DNA of 64,000 nt from the NCBI RefSeq assembly GCF_036014175.1, contig NZ_CP107917.1:1302001-1366000 (forward strand). Reading direction: 5' to 3'. Of the stretch, positions 43,712 through 52,352 are shown piece after piece; the stretch's first letter is position 1, and the number at the start of each line of letters is the position of its first letter. The position numbers and the translations under genes are program-made. Below the pieces are notes generated by a model that was not told the origin of the DNA, ran no database searches, and saw only the letters and a program-made list of their open reading frames with translations. Source of the DNA: Streptomyces sp. NBC_00443. GTDB lineage: Bacteria; Actinomycetota; Actinomycetes; Streptomycetales; Streptomycetaceae.

Positions 43712-45295
43712 TCAGGCGCGCAGCCAGACCGCGGTGTCCTTCGGCAGCCGCCCCTCGATGTCCAAAGGGCCGCTGCCGAGCAGGAGTTCGGTGTGGGCGG
43801 GCAGGTCGGCGGGCGCGTCGGCGAGGTTCACCACGCAGGTCGCGCCCCGCACTCGGGTGAATGCGAGCACGCCGTCCGGCGCGGGCAGCCAGGTCAGCGG
43901 GCCGTCGCCGAACGCCGGCCGCAGCTCGATCGCCCGGCGGTAGAGGGCGAGCATCGAACCGGCGTCCGCCGCCTGTCGGTCGGCGGCGTACGACGCCCAG
44001 TCGGCGGGCTGCGGCAGCCACGGCTCCTCGCGTGAGCCGAAGCCCGCGTACGGTGCCTCCGCCGCCCACGGCAACGGCACCCGGCAGCCGTCCCGGCCCG
44101 GGTCGATGCCGCCGGAGCGGGTGTGCATCGGGTCCTCGATGCGGTCGAGGGGAATGTCGGCCTCGGGCAGGCCGAGCTCCTCACCCTGGTAGACGTAGAC
44201 GGCTCCGGGCAGGGCGAGCGACAGCAGCGCGGCCGCCCTGGCCCGGCAGGTGCCGAGAACGAGGTCCGTCGGCGTCCCGAAGGCCTTGGTGGCGAAGTCG
44301 AAGCCGGTGTCGGCGCGGCCGTACCGGGTGACAGTGCGGGTCACGTCGTGGTTGCACAGCACCCAGGTCGCGGGGGCGCCGACGGGGGCGTGCTCGGCGA
44401 GCGTCTCGTCGATGGCCCCGCGCAGCCGTCCGGCGTCCCAGGGGCACGTCATGAACGAGAAGTTGAAGGCGGTGTGGAGCTCGTCGGGACGCAGGTAGCG
44501 GGCGAAGCGTTCGGTGTCGGGGAGCCAGACCTCGCCGACGAAGATGCCGCCGTACTCGTCGGCGATCGCGCGCCAGGAGCGGTAGACGTCGTGGAGCTCG
44601 TCGCGGTCGACGTACGGGTGCGGCGCCTCGCCCTCGACGAAGTCCGGCAGGTCCGGGTCCTTGGCCAGGAGGGCGGCCGAGTCGATGCGGACGCCGGCGA
44701 CACCGCGCTCGAACCAGAAGCGCAGGATGTCCTCGTGTTCCTGGCACACGGCCGGGTGGGACCAGTCGAGGTCGGGCTGCTCGGGGGCGAAGAGATGGAG
44801 GTACCAGTCGCCGTCGGGCAGCCGGCTCCAGGCGGGGCCGCCGAACTCGGACCGCCAGTCGTTGGGCGGGAGTTCGCCGTGCGGGCCGCGTCCCGGACGG
44901 AAGTGGAACAGTGCGCGTTCCGGGCCGCCGGCGAGGGCCGCGCGGAACCACGGGTGCTGGTCGGAGACATGGTTGGGCACGATGTCGACGATGGTGCGGA
45001 TGCCCAGTTCACGGGCCTCGGCGATGAGCTTCTCCGCCTCGGCGAGGGTGCCGAACGCCGGGTCGACGGCGCGGTAGTCGGCGACGTCGTAGCCGCCGTC
45101 CTTCATCGGGGAGACGTACCAGGGCGTGAACCACAGGGCGTCCACGCCGAGTCCGGCGAGGTACGGCAGCCGGGCGCGGACGCCCGCGAGGTCGCCGGTG
45201 CCGTCGCCGTCGCCGTCCGCGAAGCTGCGGACGTAGACCTGGTAGATGACGGCGGAACGCCACCAGTGCGGGGAGGCGTGACGGGGCTGTGCCAC
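43712..45295 (-). CDS. GH13 alpha-glucosidase
   Basis: A 527-residue cytoplasmic glycoside hydrolase family 13 enzyme. The four conserved regions are visible: DIVPNH (I), GVRIDSAALL with the nucleophile Asp (II), VGEVW with the acid/base Glu (III) and LCNHDV (IV). The start WWRSAVIYQVYVRSFADGDGDGTGDL is typical of alpha-glucosidases. There is no signal peptide, so it acts on imported oligosaccharides. GTG 45295 is chosen because homology begins there. It lies 44 bases after the permease gene in the same operon. Confidence 0.92.
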   Translation of the reverse strand: MAQPRHASPHWWRSAVIYQVYVRSFADGDGDGTGDLAGVRARLPYLAGLGVDALWFTPWYVSPMKDGGYDVADYRAVDPAFGTLAEAEKLIAEARELGIRTIVDIVPNHVSDQHPWFRAALAGGPERALFHFRPGRGPHGELPPNDWRSEFGGPAWSRLPDGDWYLHLFAPEQPDLDWSHPAVCQEHEDILRFWFERGVAGVRIDSAALLAKDPDLPDFVEGEAPHPYVDRDELHDVYRSWRAIADEYGGIFVGEVWLPDTERFARYLRPDELHTAFNFSFMTCPWDAGRLRGAIDETLAEHAPVGAPATWVLCNHDVTRTVTRYGRADTGFDFATKAFGTPTDLVLGTCRARAAALLSLALPGAVYVYQGEELGLPEADIPLDRIEDPMHTRSGGIDPGRDGCRVPLPWAAEAPYAGFGSREEPWLPQPADWASYAADRQAADAGSMLALYRRAIELRPAFGDGPLTWLPAPDGVLAFTRVRGATCVVNLADAPADLPAHTELLLGSGPLDIEGRLPKDTAVWLRA

Positions 45296-45339
45296 GGTGC
45301 GGCCCTTTCTGTCGGAAGGAGGAGGACGTCCTGGGGACA

Positions 45340-46200
45340 TCAGCCCTTGCTGCTGCCCGCGCCGATCCCGGCGATGATGTGCCGCTGGAAGACCAGGAAC
45401 ATGGCGACCATGGGGATGCTGGCGATCACCATGGAGGCGATGAGCACGGTCAGCGGGATGTTCTGCGACAGCTGGACGAGTGCGACGCTGATCGGCTGCT
45501 TGTCGGTGTCGGAGAAGACCATCAGCGGCCAGAGGAAGTCCTGCCAGACGGCCACCAGAGCGAAGATCGAGACGACGCCCAGTACCGGCCGGGACATCGG
45601 CAGCACGATGGACCACAGGGTGCGCAGCTTCCCGGCGCCGTCGATCTCCGCGGCCTCCAGGACATCGCGCGGGAGCTGGTCGAAGAACCGCTTCAGCAGG
45701 TAGAGGTTGAAGGCGTTGGCGACGGCCGGCAGCCAGATGGCCAAGGGGTCGTTGAGCAGGCCGAGGTCCGCCACGGTCAGGTATTTCGGCACGACCAGGG
45801 CCTGGGCCGGGACCATCAGCGTGGCGAGGATGCCACCGAGGACCACCTTGCCGAAGACCGGCCGCAGCTTGGACAGCGCATAGGCGGCGGCCGTGCAGAA
45901 CACCAGCTGGAACACCCAGGCACCGGCGGCCTGGACCACCGTGTTCCACAGATGGGTCGGCAGCTGCATGAGGTCCCAGGCGTCCGTGTATCCGCTGAGG
46001 TGCCACTGCTCGGGGACGACGGTGGGCGGCGTGCGCGCCACCTCGTCCGGTGACTTCATCGCGCTCGTCGCCATCCAGTAGACCGGGAACAGGAAGGCCA
46101 GCGCGAACAACAGCACGGTGCCGGTGAAGACGGACCAGTAGACGGCCCTGCCGCGCGGACGGGCCAGGGTCGCCGGGGAGACGAGGGTCCGGGTGGTCAT
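45340..46200 (-). CDS. Carbohydrate ABC importer permease (MalG type)
   Basis: A 286-residue CUT1-family permease with six helices. The EAA loop is LPRDVLEAAEIDGAGKLRTLWSIVLPMSRPVLG. ATG 46200 overlaps the end of the upstream permease gene (4 bases). No ATPase gene is in the operon. In Streptomyces such importers are usually energised by the shared ATPase MsiK encoded elsewhere. Confidence 0.92.
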   Translation of the reverse strand: MTTRTLVSPATLARPRGRAVYWSVFTGTVLLFALAFLFPVYWMATSAMKSPDEVARTPPTVVPEQWHLSGYTDAWDLMQLPTHLWNTVVQAAGAWVFQLVFCTAAAYALSKLRPVFGKVVLGGILATLMVPAQALVVPKYLTVADLGLLNDPLAIWLPAVANAFNLYLLKRFFDQLPRDVLEAAEIDGAGKLRTLWSIVLPMSRPVLGVVSIFALVAVWQDFLWPLMVFSDTDKQPISVALVQLSQNIPLTVLIASMVIASIPMVAMFLVFQRHIIAGIGAGSSKG

Positions 46201-47153
46201 GCGCCCTCCCCTTCGGTGCGCGTCAGACGCAGGTACACGGCGGAGAAGGCGCCGAGGAGCGCGAGGAGCAGGACGCTCAGCGCGCAGGCGCCGCCGAAGT
46301 CGTTGTAGAGGAAGGCGTACTTGTAGATCAGGTAGAGGACGGTCACCGTGGCGTTCTCGGGACCGCCGCCCGTGATCACGAACGGTTCGGTGAAGACCTG
46401 CATCGTGGCGATGATCTGAAGGAGCATCAGCATCAGGATGACGAAGCGGGTCTGCGGGATCGTGACGTGGCGGATGCGCTGCAGCAGGCTCGCGCCGTCG
46501 AGCTCGGCCGCCTCGTACAGCTCCCCCGGGATGGACTGGAGCGCCGCCAGGTAGATCAGCACGGTGCCGCCCAGGTTGGCCCAGGTGGCCACGATCACCA
46601 GGGAGACGAGCGCGGTGTCGGCGCCGTTGGACCAGTTCGAGGTGGGCAGATGCAGGAAGCGCAGCGTCTCGTTGGCGAGGCCGGTGCCGGGGTCGTAGAA
46701 CCACTTCCACAGCAGGGCGCTGACCACCGGCGGGATCATCACCGGCAGATAGACCACGACCCGGAAGAACGCCTTGGCGTGCCGCAACTCGTTGAGCACC
46801 AGGGCGAGTACGAAGGGGACCGCGAAGCCGAGCAGCAGGGCGAGCAGCGTGAAGGTGAGGGTGTTGCGCCAGGCCGCGGCGAACTCCGGGTCGGCGAAGA
46901 CGCGGGTGAAGTTGGCGGTGCCGACCCACTCGGGGTCGCTGCCCGGCGTGTACTTCTGGAAGGCGATCACGACGGCCCGGATCGCCGGGTACCAGGAGAA
47001 CAGGGCGAAGCAGACCAGGCCGCCGAGGAGGAAGCCGTACGCACGCACCTGATCGGCGAGGCGGCGGCGCCTCCGGTCCCCTGCCGGGGGCGGCGCCTGC
47101 ATCGGCCGGACCGCGACCTTCTCGACGGTCCGGCGCTGAGCCGTCCTGGTCAT
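46197..47153 (-). CDS. Carbohydrate ABC importer permease (MalF type)
   Basis: A 318-residue CUT1-family permease, partner of the MalG-type protein. The cytoplasmic N-terminus is basic and six helices follow. The EAA loop is IPGELYEAAELDGASLLQRIRHVTIPQTRFVI. It starts 6 bases after the binding-protein stop and overlaps the next permease by ATGA. Confidence 0.92.
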   Translation of the reverse strand: MTRTAQRRTVEKVAVRPMQAPPPAGDRRRRRLADQVRAYGFLLGGLVCFALFSWYPAIRAVVIAFQKYTPGSDPEWVGTANFTRVFADPEFAAAWRNTLTFTLLALLLGFAVPFVLALVLNELRHAKAFFRVVVYLPVMIPPVVSALLWKWFYDPGTGLANETLRFLHLPTSNWSNGADTALVSLVIVATWANLGGTVLIYLAALQSIPGELYEAAELDGASLLQRIRHVTIPQTRFVILMLMLLQIIATMQVFTEPFVITGGGPENATVTVLYLIYKYAFLYNDFGGACALSVLLLALLGAFSAVYLRLTRTEGEGA

Positions 47154-47159
47154 GGCCCG

Positions 47160-48506
47160 TCAGCCTCGCGCCAGAATGCCGTCGATCTTGCCTGAGGCGT
47201 CCTTCAGGGACTGGTCGATGTCGGCGTCCTTCTTGGTGAGGACTGCCGAGACGACGCCGTCGAGGACGGAGTAGATCTGCTGGGCGCTGGGCGGCTCGAT
47301 CTTCATGTCGAGGCTCTGGTTACCGTCGAGGAACGCCTGGTAGTTCTCCACCGGTACGTTCGCGTTGGCCTCCTTGACCTGCTGGTCCTTGGCGTCGGCG
47401 GCACCGGAGAACAGACGGGGTTCGGGCAGTCCGACGGGGGCGTCGTTCTTCTTGGCGCGGGCGTAGTCGCCGAGGAAGCCGTCTCCGGGGGTGAGGAACA
47501 TGTGGTCCAGCCACTTCAGTCCGGCGCGGATCTGCTCGGGGTCGGCCTTCTTGTTGAACATGTAGCCGTCGCCGCCGATGAGCGTGCCCTTGCCGCCGGG
47601 CATGGGGGCGAGGGCGAGGTCCTCGTAGTTGCCGCCCTTCTCCTTGACCAGGATCGGGATGTTGTCCGGGGCCGAGAGATACATGCCGAGCTTGCCGGAG
47701 CCCATCATCTGCTGGACGTCGTTGATGACGAGGAGCTGCTTGCTGCCCATCGAGTTGTCGGTCCACCGCATGTCGTGCAGGTTCTGCAGCACGGCGCGGC
47801 CCTCCGGGGTGTCGATCGTGGCCTGCTTGCCGTCGGCGCTCACCACGTCCCCGCCCTGGGAGTAGAGCTCGGCGGTGAAGTGCCAGCCCCCTTGGTTCTG
47901 GGCGCTGTAGTCGGCGTATCCGACGGTGCCGTTGCCGAGACCGGCTATCTTCTTGGCCGCGGCGCGCAGCTCCTCCCAGGTCGCCGGGGGCTTCTCGGGG
48001 TCGAGACCGGCCTCGGTGAAGAGCTTCTTGTTGTAGATCAGGCCCATCGAGTAGCCGGTGCGCGGGATGCCGTAGACCTTGCCGTCGACGGTGTAGATGT
48101 CGCGCAGCTGCTGCTGGACGGTCTCGTAGCTCTTCAACTCCTTGAGGTACGGGGTGAGATCGGCCGCCTGGTTGATGTCGACGACGTGCCGGGCGTCCGT
48201 GAAGTACGTGTAGAAGACGTCCTCCATCTGCCCGCCGGCGAGCTTGGCGTCGAACGTCTTCGGGTCCTGGCAGGGGAACGCGTCATGGGCCACGACGTCG
48301 ATGTCCGGGTTCTGCTTCTCGAAGGACGCGATGTCCTGCTCGAAGAACTGGCGGTCGACCTTGGCGCTCTTGGGCGGCATGCAGTTGACCGTGATGCGGG
48401 TCTTTCCGCTCGCCGAGTCGTCGCCCGACCCGCAGGCGGAGACGACCAGAGCGAGGGAGCAGACGCTCAGCGCGGCAAAGGTACGGCGGAACCCGGTGCT
48501 TCTCAT
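47160..48506 (-). CDS. Sugar-binding lipoprotein of an ABC importer
   Basis: A 448-residue family 1 extracellular solute-binding lipoprotein. The signal peptide ends in the lipobox VVSAC. The mature part has the usual features: DIASFEKQNPDIDVV, YGIPRTGYSMGLIYNKKLFTEAGLDPEKPPATWEEL and a C-terminal lobe. ATG 48506 has GAGGGG upstream. It is the first gene of the glucan operon. GCAAG-type repeats just upstream (48570-48586) probably bind the LacI regulator. Confidence 0.92.
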   Translation of the reverse strand: MRSTGFRRTFAALSVCSLALVVSACGSGDDSASGKTRITVNCMPPKSAKVDRQFFEQDIASFEKQNPDIDVVAHDAFPCQDPKTFDAKLAGGQMEDVFYTYFTDARHVVDINQAADLTPYLKELKSYETVQQQLRDIYTVDGKVYGIPRTGYSMGLIYNKKLFTEAGLDPEKPPATWEELRAAAKKIAGLGNGTVGYADYSAQNQGGWHFTAELYSQGGDVVSADGKQATIDTPEGRAVLQNLHDMRWTDNSMGSKQLLVINDVQQMMGSGKLGMYLSAPDNIPILVKEKGGNYEDLALAPMPGGKGTLIGGDGYMFNKKADPEQIRAGLKWLDHMFLTPGDGFLGDYARAKKNDAPVGLPEPRLFSGAADAKDQQVKEANANVPVENYQAFLDGNQSLDMKIEPPSAQQIYSVLDGVVSAVLTKKDADIDQSLKDASGKIDGILARG

Positions 48507-48569
48507 CGGTGGACCCCTCTGGGCAGGAGCGGTGGGCGCCGCACACTCAAGCACCGCCGACATCGGTCC

Positions 48570-48586
48570 GCAAGATGTCGCGCAAG
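48570..48586. promoter_or_regulatory. Candidate LacI-family operator before the sugar operon
   Basis: GCAAGAT occurs at 48570 and 48582, a 12-base direct repeat inside an otherwise AT-rich promoter region. The same GCAAG core recurs upstream of the LacI gene (49641-49673). Confidence 0.4.
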
Positions 48587-48637
48587 ATTTGAAATTTTCT
48601 AACAGCTCATTGGATGTCCGGTACGGCAGGGCAGGTG

Positions 48638-49636
48638 TCAGGAGCGGGGCGCCTGAGCCGTCGATCCCCGCACCACCAGTTCCGGCTCGAAGAGCAGCTC
48701 GTCCGCCGGCACGGCGGTGCCCGCGATCTGCGCGTTCAGCAGTTCCACCGCCGCCCGCCCCATGGCCTCGATGGGCTGACGGACGGTGGTGAGGGGAGGC
48801 TCCGTGCAGTTCATGAACGCCGAGTCGTCGTAGCCGACCACGGAAATCTGTGACGGTACGTCAAGTCCCTTGCGGCGGGCGGCCCTGATCGCCCCGAGCG
48901 CGAGCGGGTCGCTGGCGCAGATGATGCCGGTGACGCCTCGGTCGATCAGCCGGGAGGCGGCGGCGTGACCGCCCTCGATCGAGAAGATGGCCCGCGCCAC
49001 GTGCTCCTCGGGCAACTCCCCGGCGACGCCCCGCGCGGCGGCCAGCTTGCGCGCCGACGGCACGTGGTCGCCCGGCCCGAGCACCAGCCCGATGCGCTCG
49101 TGACCCAGCGAGGCCAGATGCCGCCAGGCCTGCTCGACGGCCACGGCGTCGTCGCACGACACGGCGGGGAAGCCGAGGTGCTCGATGGCCGCGTTGACCA
49201 GCACGACCGGGATGTTGCGGTCGGCGAGCTCCTTGTAGTGGTCGTGCGGCGCGTCGGCCTGGGCGTACAGCCCGCCGGCGAAGACGACGCCGGAGACCTG
49301 CTGTTGCAGCAGCAGCGCGACATAGTCGGCCTCGGACACCCCGCCCTTGGTCTGCGTGCACAGCACCGGCGTCAGTCCGAGCTGGGCGAGCGCCCCGCCG
49401 ATCACTTCGGCGAACGCCGGGAAGATCGGATTCTGGAGCTCGGGGAGGACCAGGCCGACGAGCCGGGCGCGTTCCCCGCGCAGTTGCGTGGGCCGCTCGT
49501 AACCGAGGACGTCCAGAGCCGAGAGCACCGCCTGCCGGGTGGCCTCGGAGACGCCGGGCTTGTCGTTGAGCACCCGGCTGACCGTCGCCTCGCTGACCCC
49601 GACCTTCTTCGCCACTTCCGCAAGTCGTCGCGTCAT
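48638..49636 (-). CDS. LacI-family transcriptional regulator
   Basis: A 332-residue LacI/GalR repressor. The HTH is RRLAEVAKKVGVSEATVSRVLNDKPGVSEATRQAV and a periplasmic-binding-protein-like sugar domain follows. ATG 49636 starts exactly at the HTH. It lies immediately upstream of, and in the same direction as, the binding protein-permease-GH13-GH87 operon. It very probably represses that operon in the absence of an oligosaccharide inducer. Confidence 0.9.
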   Translation of the reverse strand: MTRRLAEVAKKVGVSEATVSRVLNDKPGVSEATRQAVLSALDVLGYERPTQLRGERARLVGLVLPELQNPIFPAFAEVIGGALAQLGLTPVLCTQTKGGVSEADYVALLLQQQVSGVVFAGGLYAQADAPHDHYKELADRNIPVVLVNAAIEHLGFPAVSCDDAVAVEQAWRHLASLGHERIGLVLGPGDHVPSARKLAAARGVAGELPEEHVARAIFSIEGGHAAASRLIDRGVTGIICASDPLALGAIRAARRKGLDVPSQISVVGYDDSAFMNCTEPPLTTVRQPIEAMGRAAVELLNAQIAGTAVPADELLFEPELVVRGSTAQAPRS

Positions 49637-49640
49637 GCGC

Positions 49641-49673
49641 GCAAGAATAGCGCAAGTGATGCAAGTGGCTTGC
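49641..49673. promoter_or_regulatory. Candidate autoregulatory LacI operator
   Basis: GCAAG occurs at 49641, 49652 and 49661. The last forms the inverted repeat GCAAG-TGG-CTTGC (49661-49673), 25 bases before the LacI start. It shares the core with 48570. Confidence 0.4.
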
Positions 49674-49686
49674 GTCTTGGTACCGG

Positions 49687-50385
49687 CTATTTCTTCGCTG
49701 CCCACAGTCCGCGAACGTGCCCCAGGTGCCGGGTCATGACCTCGCGCACGGCCTTCTCGTCGCGGGCGAGCAGCGCGTCGAGGAGTTCGAGGTGCTCCTC
49801 GGCGGAGGCCAGCAGCCGGCCTGCCTGGACGAGCGCGGTCAGGCCGTAGAGGCGGGAGCGGTTGCGGAGGTCGCCGACGACCTCGACGAGGTGGGCGTTG
49901 CCGGCGAGGGCGAGCAGGCCGAGGTGGAAGCGGGTGTCGGCCTCGACGTAGGCGATGAGATCACCGGAGACCGCGGCCTGGACGATCTCCCTGGCCGCCG
50001 GGCGCAGCGCCTGCAGGGAGACCTTGTCGGCGGTCCTGGCCAGCTCGACCACCGTGGGGATCTCGATGAGCGCGCGGATGTGGGTGTACTCGTCGAGCTG
50101 CTTCTCGGAGACCGCGGTGACCCGGAAGCCCTTGTTGGGGACGGTGTCGACCAGGCCCTCCTTGGCCAGGTCCAGCATGGCCTCGCGCACCGGGGTCGCC
50201 GAGACGCCGAAGCGGGCGGCGAGCGTGGGCGCCGAGTACACCTCGCCCGGGCGCAGCTCTCCGGCGATCAGCGCGGCCCGCAGGGCGTCGGCGACGCGCT
50301 CCCGGTAGCTGCTCCTCTTGCCGCCCAGGGAGGGCAGCGCCGGGCCGGCTGCGGCGGGCGGGGCGCTGGTGCGCTGGGCGGCCAT
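49687..50385 (-). CDS. GntR-family (FCD) regulator of hydroxyproline genes
   Basis: A 232-residue GntR protein. The winged helix has YRERVADALRAALIAGELRPGEVYSAPTLAARFGVSATPVREAMLDLAKEGLV. The FCD helical ligand domain contains the conserved D-x3-H and later His residues (EADTRFHLGLLALAGN, RHLGHVRGL). It follows the racemase gene by 53 bases. A palindrome at 50403-50427 lies before it. A matching motif precedes the first operon gene (55175), supporting regulation of the whole cluster. Confidence 0.88.
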   Translation of the reverse strand: MAAQRTSAPPAAAGPALPSLGGKRSSYRERVADALRAALIAGELRPGEVYSAPTLAARFGVSATPVREAMLDLAKEGLVDTVPNKGFRVTAVSEKQLDEYTHIRALIEIPTVVELARTADKVSLQALRPAAREIVQAAVSGDLIAYVEADTRFHLGLLALAGNAHLVEVVGDLRNRSRLYGLTALVQAGRLLASAEEHLELLDALLARDEKAVREVMTRHLGHVRGLWAAKK

Positions 50386-50402
50386 GACTCTCCTAGCTGT
50401 GC

Positions 50403-50427
50403 AATGTCACGCGTTACGCGGCACATT
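50403..50427. promoter_or_regulatory. 25-bp imperfect palindrome before the GntR gene
   Basis: AATGTCACGCG (50403-50413) faces CGCGGCACATT (50417-50427) around TTA, with 9 of 11 positions paired. The minus strand shares G.GTGACAT.G.AC with the site upstream of the operon's first gene. Confidence 0.5.
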
Positions 50428-50438
50428 ATCGTCGACGT

Positions 50439-51440
50439 TCAGAGCACGAACCCGGCCGGGAACGGGTCCGACGGATCGAGCAGATACTGCGCCGTGCCCG
50501 TGATCCACGCCCGGCCGGTGAAGCTCGGCAGGACGGCCGGCCGGCCCGCGACCTCGGTGGTGCCGAGCAGCCGGCCCGTGAAATGGGTGCCGATGAACGA
50601 CTCGTTCACGAACTCGGTGTGCAGCGGGAGTTCACCTCGCGCGTGCAGCTGCGCCATGCGCGCGCTGGTGCCCGTGCCGCAGGGTGAGCGGTCGAACCAG
50701 CCCGGGTGGATGGCCATCGCGTGCCGGGAGTGGCGGGCGGTCGCGCCGGGGGCGATCAGGTGGACGTGGTGGCAGCCGCGGATGGAGGGGTTCTCGGGGT
50801 GGACGGGTTCCTCCTCGGCGTTGATCGCCGCCATCAGGGAGAGACCGGCTTGCAGGATGTCGTCCTTGCGGGACCGGTCGAAGGGCAGCCCGAACTGGTC
50901 CAGCGGCAGGATGGCGTAGAAGTTGCCGCCGTATGCCATGTCGTATGTCACCGCGCGCCCGTCGGCCAGGGTGATCTTGCGGTCGAGGGCGACGGAGAAG
51001 GACGGCACGTTCTGGAGGGTGACCGCCTTCGCGGCGCCGTCCTCCACGGCCACCTCGGCGACGACCGGGCCCGCCGGGGTGTCGAGCCGGATCGTGGTGA
51101 CCGGCTCGACGACCTCGACCATGCCGGTCTCGACGAGCACGGTCGCCACTCCGATCGTGCCGTGCCCGCACATCGGCAGATAGCCGGAGACCTCGATGTA
51201 GATCACGCCCCAGTCGCAGTCGGGGCGGGTGGGCGGCTGGAGGATCGCTCCGCTCATCGCCGAGTGGCCGCGCGGCTCGTTCATCAGGAGCTGCTTGATG
51301 GCGTCGCGGTGCTCACGGAAGTACAGGCGCCGCTCGTTCATGGTCGCGCCCGGGATCGTGCCGACGCCGCCGGTGATCACGCGGGTGGGCATGCCCTCGG
51401 TGTGCGAGTCGACGCAGTGCAGGACGAGTTTGCTGCGCAT
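50439..51440 (-). CDS. Proline racemase family, probable 4-hydroxyproline 2-epimerase
   Basis: A 333-residue cofactor-independent epimerase. The catalytic cysteine pair is visible: MCGHGTIG (about residue 90) and SPCGTGTSAR (about residue 252). The Ser after the MHSEG-like start (VDSHTEGMPTRV) and the operon of hydroxyproline dehydrogenase and deaminase genes favour 4-hydroxyproline epimerisation over proline racemisation. It would convert trans-4-hydroxy-L-proline to cis-4-hydroxy-D-proline. Confidence 0.9.
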   Translation of the reverse strand: MRSKLVLHCVDSHTEGMPTRVITGGVGTIPGATMNERRLYFREHRDAIKQLLMNEPRGHSAMSGAILQPPTRPDCDWGVIYIEVSGYLPMCGHGTIGVATVLVETGMVEVVEPVTTIRLDTPAGPVVAEVAVEDGAAKAVTLQNVPSFSVALDRKITLADGRAVTYDMAYGGNFYAILPLDQFGLPFDRSRKDDILQAGLSLMAAINAEEEPVHPENPSIRGCHHVHLIAPGATARHSRHAMAIHPGWFDRSPCGTGTSARMAQLHARGELPLHTEFVNESFIGTHFTGRLLGTTEVAGRPAVLPSFTGRAWITGTAQYLLDPSDPFPAGFVL

Positions 51441-51461
51441 GATCGGGTCTCCTCCGGCGTG

Positions 51462-52352
51462 TTACGCGAGCCCTGCCGCGACGGCCTTCTCGGTTGCGGC
51501 GCGGATCGTGGACTCCTGGTCCGGCAGCAGCGGCACCCGCGGTGGACGGCAGCGTCCCCCGTGGCGGCCCACGACGTCCATGGACAGCTTGATCGCCTGC
51601 ACGAACTCGACCTTGGAGTCCCAGCGCAGCAGCGGGTGCAACTGTGCGTAGAGCTGCTTGGCGGTGGCGAGGTCGCCGCCGACGGCCGCGCGGTACAGCT
51701 CCACGGTGGACCTCGGCAGCGCGTTCGGGTAGCCGGCGACCCAGCCCTTGGCGCCGGCGATCGCGAGCTCCAGCAGGACGTCGTCGGCGCCGATCAACAG
51801 GTCGAGATCCGGCGCGAGTTCGGCGAGCCGGTAGGCGCGGCGGACGTCGCCGGAGAACTCCTTGACCGCCTGGACGTACCCCTCGCCGTGCAGCTTCGCG
51901 AGCAGTTCGGGTACGAGGTCGACCTTGGTGTCGATGGGGTTGTTGTACGCCACGACCGGGATGCCGGCCTTGGCGACCTCCGCGTAGTGCGACAGCACCG
52001 ACCGCTCGTCCGCCCGGTAGGCGTTGGGCGGCAGCAGCATCACGGACTCGCAGCCGGCGTCACGGGCCTGTTCGGCCCAACGGCGGGACTCGGCCGAGCC
52101 GTAGGCGGCCACACCCGGCATCACCCGCGAGCCACCGATCGCGGCGACCGCCGTCCGAACGACCTTCGCCCGCTCTTCGGGCGTGAGGACCTGGTACTCC
52201 CCGAGGGAGCCGTTCGGAACGACGCCGTCACAGCCGTTGTCGACCAGCCAGGCGCAGTGCTCGGCATACCTGCCGTGGTCGACACGGAGGTCGTCGTCGA
52301 GCGGGAGCGCGGTGGCGACGAGGACTCCGCGCCAGGGACGGTGGTCGGTCAT
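51462..52352 (-). CDS. DapA-family deaminase/lyase, probable 1-pyrroline-4-hydroxy-2-carboxylate deaminase
   Basis: A 296-residue class I aldolase-like protein of the dihydrodipicolinate synthase family. The Schiff-base lysine is in VQAVKEFSGD and the upstream glycine-rich segment is VPNGSLGEY. In the D-hydroxyproline route such an enzyme makes alpha-ketoglutarate semialdehyde. ATG 52352 overlaps the stop of the upstream dehydrogenase gene by 4 bases. Confidence 0.85.
   Translation of the reverse strand: MTDHRPWRGVLVATALPLDDDLRVDHGRYAEHCAWLVDNGCDGVVPNGSLGEYQVLTPEERAKVVRTAVAAIGGSRVMPGVAAYGSAESRRWAEQARDAGCESVMLLPPNAYRADERSVLSHYAEVAKAGIPVVAYNNPIDTKVDLVPELLAKLHGEGYVQAVKEFSGDVRRAYRLAELAPDLDLLIGADDVLLELAIAGAKGWVAGYPNALPRSTVELYRAAVGGDLATAKQLYAQLHPLLRWDSKVEFVQAIKLSMDVVGRHGGRCRPPRVPLLPDQESTIRAATEKAVAAGLA

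Noticed and set aside
45296..46006. Upstream extension of the GH13 gene
   Set aside because: It overlaps the permease gene in another frame. GTG 45295 begins the GH13 homology.
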